Shown: one piece after another, positions 1 through 4,297 of the stretch
Layout of the letters: every line of letters begins with the position of its first letter
Numbering within the stretch: the first letter of the stretch is position 1
Assembly: GCA_964393815.1 (NCBI GenBank)
Contig: CAYMUP010000038.1
Location: forward strand, 1-7,850
Source: JAGXIT01 sp964393815
GTDB lineage: Bacteria > Patescibacteriota > Saccharimonadia > Saccharimonadales > UBA4665
Reading direction: 5' to 3'
DNA: 7,850 bases
Program-made: the position numbers and the translations under genes
The notes under the pieces: model-generated
Seen by the model: only the letters and a program-made list of their open reading frames with translations
Databases searched by the model: none
Told to the model about the DNA's origin: nothing

Positions 1-1454
1 GCGACTACATGCTGGGCTTTATTTTCTACAAGTACTTATCTGAAAAGATCGAGCTGTATGCTAATGAAATATTAAAGCCAGATAACCTAACATACGCGGA
101 TATTATCGACAAAGCCGAGTATGTCCAGGCTGTTCAGGCAGCCGCTATCGACAAACTCGGGTACTTCCTTGCGCCGAATGAACTCTTTGGCTACATTGCG
201 CAAACAAGCGCCACTAACGACAATCTCAACGAAGACCTCGAGCGCATCATGAACAGTATCGAGCAGAGCACCATGGGCCACGACAGCGAGGACGATTTTG
301 AGCAACTGTTTAGCGAGCTCGACCTCAACGCGACGCGTCTTGGCAAAACGGTAAGTCAGCGCAACGAACTCATCAGCAAAGTATTGGTGCATCTCGACAA
401 AATAGACTTCAAACTTGCCGACAGCAAGGTCGATATCTTGGGCGACGCCTACGAATACCTCATTAGCCAATTTGCCAGCGGCGCGGGCAAAAAGGCGGGT
501 GAATTCTATACTCCACAAGAAGTGTCGGAGATTCTGGCGCGAATTGTCACCAGTGGTAAAAAAGAACTTAAATCAGTTTATGACCCAGCCTGCGGCTCAG
601 GTTCGCTGCTACTGCGTATTGGCCGCCACACCAAGGTTGATCGCTACTTTGGCCAAGAAATGAACAACACCACCTACAACCTGGCGCGCATGAACATGAT
701 TTTGCACGACGTGCACTACAGCGATTTCAACATCCAGCAAGAAGACACGCTGGAGCACCCGCAGCACCTGGAATACCGCTTCGAGGCCGTGGTAGCTAAT
801 CCGCCGTTTTCGGCCAACTGGAGCGCCAACGCTATCCACCTCAGCGACGAGCGCTTTGCCCAGTACGGCAAGCTGGCGCCTGCCAGCAAAGCCGACTATG
901 CATTTATTCAGCATATGATTTATCAGTTAGACGACAACGGCACCTGCGCCGTGGTCATGCCGCACGGCGTGCTATTCCGTGGCGCAGCCGAAGGTGACAT
1001 CCGCCGCTTCCTCATCGAAAATCGCAACTACCTCGATGCCGTAATCGGCCTGCCCGCCAACTTGTTCTTTGGCACCAGCATCCCGGCTTGTATCTTGGTG
1101 TTCAAAAAGTGCCGCCAAGATGAGCGTGACGTATTGTTTATCGACGCCAGCAAACACTTTGAAAAGGGCAAAAACCAAAACCGCTTGCGTGAAAGCGATA
1201 TAGATAAGATTATCGAAACATACCAGCAACGCAAGAGTGAAGACAAATACAGCCACGTCGCCACACTCGACGAAATCGCCGAAAACGACTACAACCTCAA
1301 CATACCGCGCTACGTCGACACTTTTGAGCCAGAGCCAGAGATTGATTTGGATGAAGTGGTGAAAGATATCAAACAGCTAGACGCCGGTACGGCCGATATT
1401 GATGCGAAGATAGCTAAATACACCCAGGAGCTCGGTATCGAATCGCCGTTTTAA
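1..1454 (+). CDS. hsdM: Type I restriction-modification system, DNA methylase subunit HsdM (5' partial)
   Basis: HsdM is the S-adenosylmethionine-dependent N6-adenine methyltransferase subunit. With HsdS it methylates the host recognition site, and with HsdR it forms the restriction complex. The reading frame is open from base 3 (Asp-Tyr before the first Met), and that Asp-Tyr-Met-Leu-Gly-Phe stretch is an internal conserved HsdM_N motif. The ATG at 9 is therefore not the start, and roughly 30-45 N-terminal residues lie upstream of the window. Counting the Met at 9 as residue 1, the helical HsdM_N domain spans about 1-150. The N6_Mtase domain follows, with GEFYTP at 164-169, the SAM-binding motif DPACGSG at 192-198 (base 582) and the catalytic motif NPPF at 264-267 (base 798). 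The C-terminal ~60 residues are acidic and helical, as is usual for HsdS contact. All key motifs are intact, so it should be active. The stop is 4 nt before the next gene's ATG, and it is first in the visible operon. Identification is secure. Confidence 0.97.
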   Translation, partial: DYMLGFIFYKYLSEKIELYANEILKPDNLTYADIIDKAEYVQAVQAAAIDKLGYFLAPNELFGYIAQTSATNDNLNEDLERIMNSIEQSTMGHDSEDDFEQLFSELDLNATRLGKTVSQRNELISKVLVHLDKIDFKLADSKVDILGDAYEYLISQFASGAGKKAGEFYTPQEVSEILARIVTSGKKELKSVYDPACGSGSLLLRIGRHTKVDRYFGQEMNNTTYNLARMNMILHDVHYSDFNIQQEDTLEHPQHLEYRFEAVVANPPFSANWSANAIHLSDERFAQYGKLAPASKADYAFIQHMIYQLDDNGTCAVVMPHGVLFRGAAEGDIRRFLIENRNYLDAVIGLPANLFFGTSIPACILVFKKCRQDERDVLFIDASKHFEKGKNQNRLRESDIDKIIETYQQRKSEDKYSHVATLDEIAENDYNLNIPRYVDTFEPEPEIDLDEVVKDIKQLDAGTADIDAKIAKYTQELGIESPF

Positions 1455-1458
1455 TGCA

Positions 1459-1953
1459 ATGGGTTTATTCAAGAAGGCTACCAACGATCTATTCCGGCTA
1501 CGTCAGTTGTATTATGAAAACGGTGTAGAGAATTTACGTCTATCGAACGAAATGTCTAAAAACTACCAAACGTTGATAGTCACTATCGTACTAGCTGAGT
1601 TGGCGTTTCTGGGTGTGTTGGGCTTTGACGACTATAACAGTATTTTATCGGCTACGAGCGCTACACTTCTGGTATTGGCGCTTGTTCTGTTTCTCGTCGG
1701 CGTTGCTATACAGCAGGTTGTTGTACAGCGTGAGGCAAAATATAGCCTTTCGATGGCATCTAAGGTTGATACATTTATAAAAGAGCACAGTAAGGCGACG
1801 ATCGATCAACTGCCTGATGAGCTTTTACAATCTACAGAAAAGAACTTCATCAGCAGTAAACTAGGGAATAGATTCATACTCTCAGGTTATATATTGATTC
1901 TTGCCGCATCGGCGCTTGTGGTTGTAATTGCGTGGAGGCTTGCACTAAAATGA
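1459..1953 (+). CDS. Small protein of unknown function with three predicted membrane segments, inside the hsd operon
   Basis: I do not recognise this 164-residue protein. A charged, probably amphipathic N-terminal segment (1-36, rich in Lys, Arg and Glu) precedes a hydrophobic helix at about 38-56. After a short loop comes a long hydrophobic helix at about 64-84. A polar helical region of ~50 residues follows (85-137), then a third hydrophobic helix at about 138-158 and a short basic tail (Arg160, Lys164). By the positive-inside rule the N-terminus and the 85-137 region are probably cytoplasmic. There is no signal peptide cleavage site, catalytic motif or cysteine pair. The ATG lies 4 nt after the hsdM stop without a visible Shine-Dalgarno, so translation is probably coupled to hsdM. 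The stop overlaps the hsdS start. Its place inside hsdM-hsdS points to a role linked to the R-M system, such as a membrane anchor or membrane effector, but this is inference. The 2-TM hairpin with flanking helices loosely resembles defence-associated SLATT-type proteins; I could not confirm that. Confidence 0.85.
   Translation: MGLFKKATNDLFRLRQLYYENGVENLRLSNEMSKNYQTLIVTIVLAELAFLGVLGFDDYNSILSATSATLLVLALVLFLVGVAIQQVVVQREAKYSLSMASKVDTFIKEHSKATIDQLPDELLQSTEKNFISSKLGNRFILSGYILILAASALVVVIAWRLALK
1934..1938 (+). promoter_or_regulatory. Ribosome binding site for hsdS (GGAGG)
   Basis: GGAGG lies inside the last codons of the membrane-protein gene, 11 nt before the ATG at 1950. It supports ATG 1950 over the in-frame GTG at 1932, which overlaps the site itself and has no Shine-Dalgarno of its own nearby. 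The spacing is slightly long. Confidence 0.55.
1950..1953 (+). promoter_or_regulatory. ATGA stop/start overlap coupling membrane-protein gene to hsdS
   Basis: The hsdS ATG (1950-1952) and the TGA of the upstream gene (1951-1953) share bases. This arrangement is typical of termination-reinitiation coupling and of subunits made in a fixed ratio. Confidence 0.75.
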
Positions 1954-3140
1954 CCCCGCAACTTCGTTTTCCAGAGTTTACCGATGAGTGGCAGGTGAGA
2001 AAGCTTGGTGATATAGCTGTTAAAGTTTCGGACAGAAATAATGCCACATCTGCAAGCACAGTGCTGACCAACTCGGCAGTGCATGGCGTAATTCCGCAAA
2101 CTGATTTTTTCGACAAAGAAATTGCCGTTCAGGGCAATCTTTCAAATTACTATAAAACAGAACTAGACGACTTTGTATACAACCCTCGTATCTCGACAAG
2201 TGCTCCCGTCGGTCCGTTCAAACGAAATAATTATGGAAGTGGTGTACTGTCGCCTTTATATAATTTATATAGGTTTCGAGGTGGTCAAGTACTTACTTTT
2301 TTTGATCAATATCTCAAGTCTATTCATTGGCATAGATACATGAAAGACGTTGCAAACTATGGTGCGCGGTCAGATCGTATGGCTATTTCGAGTGCTGACC
2401 TACTTGCGCTACCACTACCATATCCCTCAAAACCCGAGCAGGAAAAAATTGCGGACTTTTTGACGGAGGTGGATGAGCGGATAGCGGTGGGCGAGAAAAA
2501 GCTCGAACTGCTCGAAACCTACAAGCGCGGCGTCATGCAAAAAATCTTCAGCCAACAAATTCGATTCAAAGGCGAAAACGGCAACTCATATCCTGCCTGG
2601 GAGGAGAAAAAACTTGGAGATGTATTTATAGAGCGTGACGGGAAAGGTGGTGCGCTCGAGAATATGCTCTCGGTAACAATAAAAAATGGAATAGTACCTT
2701 TTTCAACAATCGACCGTAAAGATAACAGCCCGGCGAATAAAAGCAACTACAAAAAGGTAGTAACTGGTGATATTGCTTATAACTCAATGAGGATGTGGCA
2801 AGGAGCTAGCGGGGTTTCAGGTTATGACGGCATCGTCAGTCCAGCGTATACTGTAATAACGCCCAAACCTGGCAACATATCTACTTTTTGGGGCTACTAT
2901 TTTAAGCTTCCGAACGTAATTTCCATATTTGAACGCTACTCGCAGGGATTAACCTCAGACACTTGGAATTTAAAGTTCAAGCAATTGTCTGAAATATCTC
3001 TTTATGCGCCGGGCGAGAAAGAACAGCAAAAAATCGCCAACTTCCTCACCGCCCTCGACGATAAAATCACCGCCGAAAAATCCAAACTCACCGCCGCCCG
3101 TAAGTTTAAAAAAGCGTTACTGCAAAGGATGTTTATATGA
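1950..3140 (+). CDS. hsdS: Type I restriction-modification system, specificity subunit HsdS
   Basis: HsdS recognises the bipartite DNA target for both methylation and restriction and scaffolds HsdM and HsdR. From ATG 1950 it is 396 residues, a normal full length. It begins MTPQLRFPEF, a usual HsdS N-terminus; an in-frame GTG at 1932 would add six residues but is less likely. Target recognition domain 1 spans about 12-160, and the first conserved helical spacer is at about 161-200 (EKIADFLTEVDERI). Domain 2 spans about 215-352, and the second helical spacer is at 353-396 (QKIANFLTALDDKI). The two halves are recognisably related: a W-x-x-x-K-L-G-D-[IV] entry motif occurs at 14-22 and 217-225, and LSPLY at 100-104 corresponds to VSPAY at 296-300. 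The helical spacers are GC-rich while the recognition domains are AT-rich, consistent with domain shuffling. The recognised sequence cannot be predicted by eye. It overlaps both neighbours by 4 nt. Confidence 0.97.
   Translation: MTPQLRFPEFTDEWQVRKLGDIAVKVSDRNNATSASTVLTNSAVHGVIPQTDFFDKEIAVQGNLSNYYKTELDDFVYNPRISTSAPVGPFKRNNYGSGVLSPLYNLYRFRGGQVLTFFDQYLKSIHWHRYMKDVANYGARSDRMAISSADLLALPLPYPSKPEQEKIADFLTEVDERIAVGEKKLELLETYKRGVMQKIFSQQIRFKGENGNSYPAWEEKKLGDVFIERDGKGGALENMLSVTIKNGIVPFSTIDRKDNSPANKSNYKKVVTGDIAYNSMRMWQGASGVSGYDGIVSPAYTVITPKPGNISTFWGYYFKLPNVISIFERYSQGLTSDTWNLKFKQLSEISLYAPGEKEQQKIANFLTALDDKITAEKSKLTAARKFKKALLQRMFI
3124..3129 (+). promoter_or_regulatory. Ribosome binding site for the Shedu gene (AAAGGA)
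   Basis: AAAGGA sits in the last hsdS codons, 7 nt before the ATG at 3137. This is a good spacing, suggesting the nuclease can be initiated efficiently in addition to coupling through the ATGA overlap. Confidence 0.55.
3137..3140 (+). promoter_or_regulatory. ATGA stop/start overlap coupling hsdS to the Shedu gene
   Basis: The Shedu ATG (3137-3139) overlaps the hsdS TGA (3138-3140), tying synthesis of the nuclease to that of the specificity subunit. Confidence 0.75.
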
Positions 3141-4297
3141 AATTTTACGAAGTAGCCTCGACAGAAGATGATGTTATTAATAACTCCAAGCCAAATCATC
3201 TTTACACACACGATTTTAACAAGGGAAAATATTTTTCAGTTGTTTACGAAAATCAAGAAGGTGCGACGTTACAAGTTAGTGCGAAGATTCAACTTAAAAT
3301 AGTATATATTTATGACAAAGACACCATAAGTGGTTTCGAAATCACAAAATTACGAGAGTACAATAAACAAGACGGCTACCAGGAAACCAAAGAAAAAATT
3401 AATTTGAGTAGCTTTGATCTGAGTGACATTGTTTCGTTTGCGAAATTTATATCAGAGGTAGATCTGAAGGGGATATCTGAAAGACGCATTAAACTTGGTG
3501 GTGAGAGTTTTGACGAGCTTGACGACGAGACGAAGAAGAAATTAAAAACCTTGCTCTCTACTAATGACGGCCAGGAAGTCATTTTAGCTCTTTTGAACGA
3601 GGGTGCTATTACCTCATTGGATATTGTTAATGTGGGTTACCGTAAGAAACAATTATCGATATTTGACAAACTGTTGAATAATTCAAATTATTGGAATATC
3701 TACGGCAAACAGCAAAAAGATAAAGGTGAAAAAGTTGATGCCACGAAAGAAGAAAAGGTTTGGCAATTCTTTTTCAAGAAAAATCCGTGGATTTTTGGCT
3801 ATGGACTGGATTATAAATATTTGAATATATTGCAAAATGAGTCCGTTGTGCGGGGTAGTGATGTATCTGGTAAAGGTAGTGAAAACCTAGATACGCTCGC
3901 AGGCAGTACTAACTATACGGTGCTTATAGAATTAAAAAAACCATCAACAGATTTATTCGGAAGCGATCAAAACCGAGCGAATTCTTGGAGATTATCAAAT
4001 GATTTATTCTCGGCGGTTTCACAAATTTTGGAGTATAAAGCGAGTCACATTGTGGAATGGGAAAACGAATCCAAGAAATACGATGACACTGAATCCAAAA
4101 TCACACAAAAAGCACTTGACCCAAAAACAGTGCTTATTATCGGTCGCGACTCAATGTTTAATGGCACAGATAAAGAAATCGATATTAAAAAGAAGACTTT
4201 TGAACTATATTGTAGAGATTCTCGAAACATTAAGATTCTTACATATGACGAGCTATATCGCCGTGCAAAATTTATTGTAGAAAGTGCAGAAAAATGA
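3137..4297 (+). CDS. sduA: Shedu-family anti-phage nuclease (SduA, DUF4263) embedded in the hsd operon
   Basis: This is a 386-residue protein with a C-terminal DUF4263 domain, the PD-(D/E)XK nuclease domain that defines the single-gene Shedu anti-phage systems. From about residue 203, in order: a conserved entry E205/WQ209-210 with NPWIFG at 216-221; a candidate metal-binding Asp252 in LDTL; the catalytic IELKKP at 264-269 (Glu265, Lys267); a QxxxY motif, Gln296 to Tyr300; IGR at 335-337; and TYDEL at 369-373 near the end. All expected active-site residues are present. Residues 1-190 are a separate N-terminal region: beta-rich at ~28-75, helical at ~90-180. I match it to no named domain; in this family the N-terminal part varies and acts as sensor. 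Its DNA is AT-rich (19 GC in the 60 bases 3181-3240) compared with hsdM and hsdR. It overlaps hsdS and hsdR by 4 nt each, so it is built into the R-M operon. Family assignment is confident; cooperation with the R-M complex is inference. Confidence 0.9.
   Translation: MKFYEVASTEDDVINNSKPNHLYTHDFNKGKYFSVVYENQEGATLQVSAKIQLKIVYIYDKDTISGFEITKLREYNKQDGYQETKEKINLSSFDLSDIVSFAKFISEVDLKGISERRIKLGGESFDELDDETKKKLKTLLSTNDGQEVILALLNEGAITSLDIVNVGYRKKQLSIFDKLLNNSNYWNIYGKQQKDKGEKVDATKEEKVWQFFFKKNPWIFGYGLDYKYLNILQNESVVRGSDVSGKGSENLDTLAGSTNYTVLIELKKPSTDLFGSDQNRANSWRLSNDLFSAVSQILEYKASHIVEWENESKKYDDTESKITQKALDPKTVLIIGRDSMFNGTDKEIDIKKKTFELYCRDSRNIKILTYDELYRRAKFIVESAEK
4294..4297 (+). promoter_or_regulatory. ATGA stop/start overlap coupling the Shedu gene to hsdR
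   Basis: The hsdR ATG (4294-4296) overlaps the Shedu TGA (4295-4297). No convincing Shine-Dalgarno precedes it, so hsdR translation probably depends on ribosomes finishing the Shedu gene. This would keep the restriction subunit low relative to the modification subunits. Confidence 0.7.

Noticed and set aside
9..11. ATG at base 9 as the start of hsdM
   Set aside because: The frame is open upstream with Asp-Tyr, and this Met lies within the conserved HsdM N-terminal motif DYMLGF. The gene begins before the window.
87..518. Minus-strand open frame of 143 residues opposite hsdM
   Set aside because: It lies wholly opposite the conserved HsdM coding region and has no recognisable motif or ribosome site. 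It is a shadow of hsdM codon use.
1454..1456. ATG overlapping the hsdM stop as the start of the next gene
   Set aside because: That frame ends after about 20 codons. The ATG at 1459 opens the 164-residue membrane protein.
1932..1934. GTG as the start of hsdS
   Set aside because: ATG at 1950 gives the usual HsdS N-terminus, a GGAGG site upstream and the same ATGA overlap as the other junctions. The GTG overlaps that ribosome site.
2297..2303. Run of seven T in hsdS recognition domain 1 as a phase-variation tract
   Set aside because: It is short, in an AT-rich domain where such runs occur by chance. The frame is intact.
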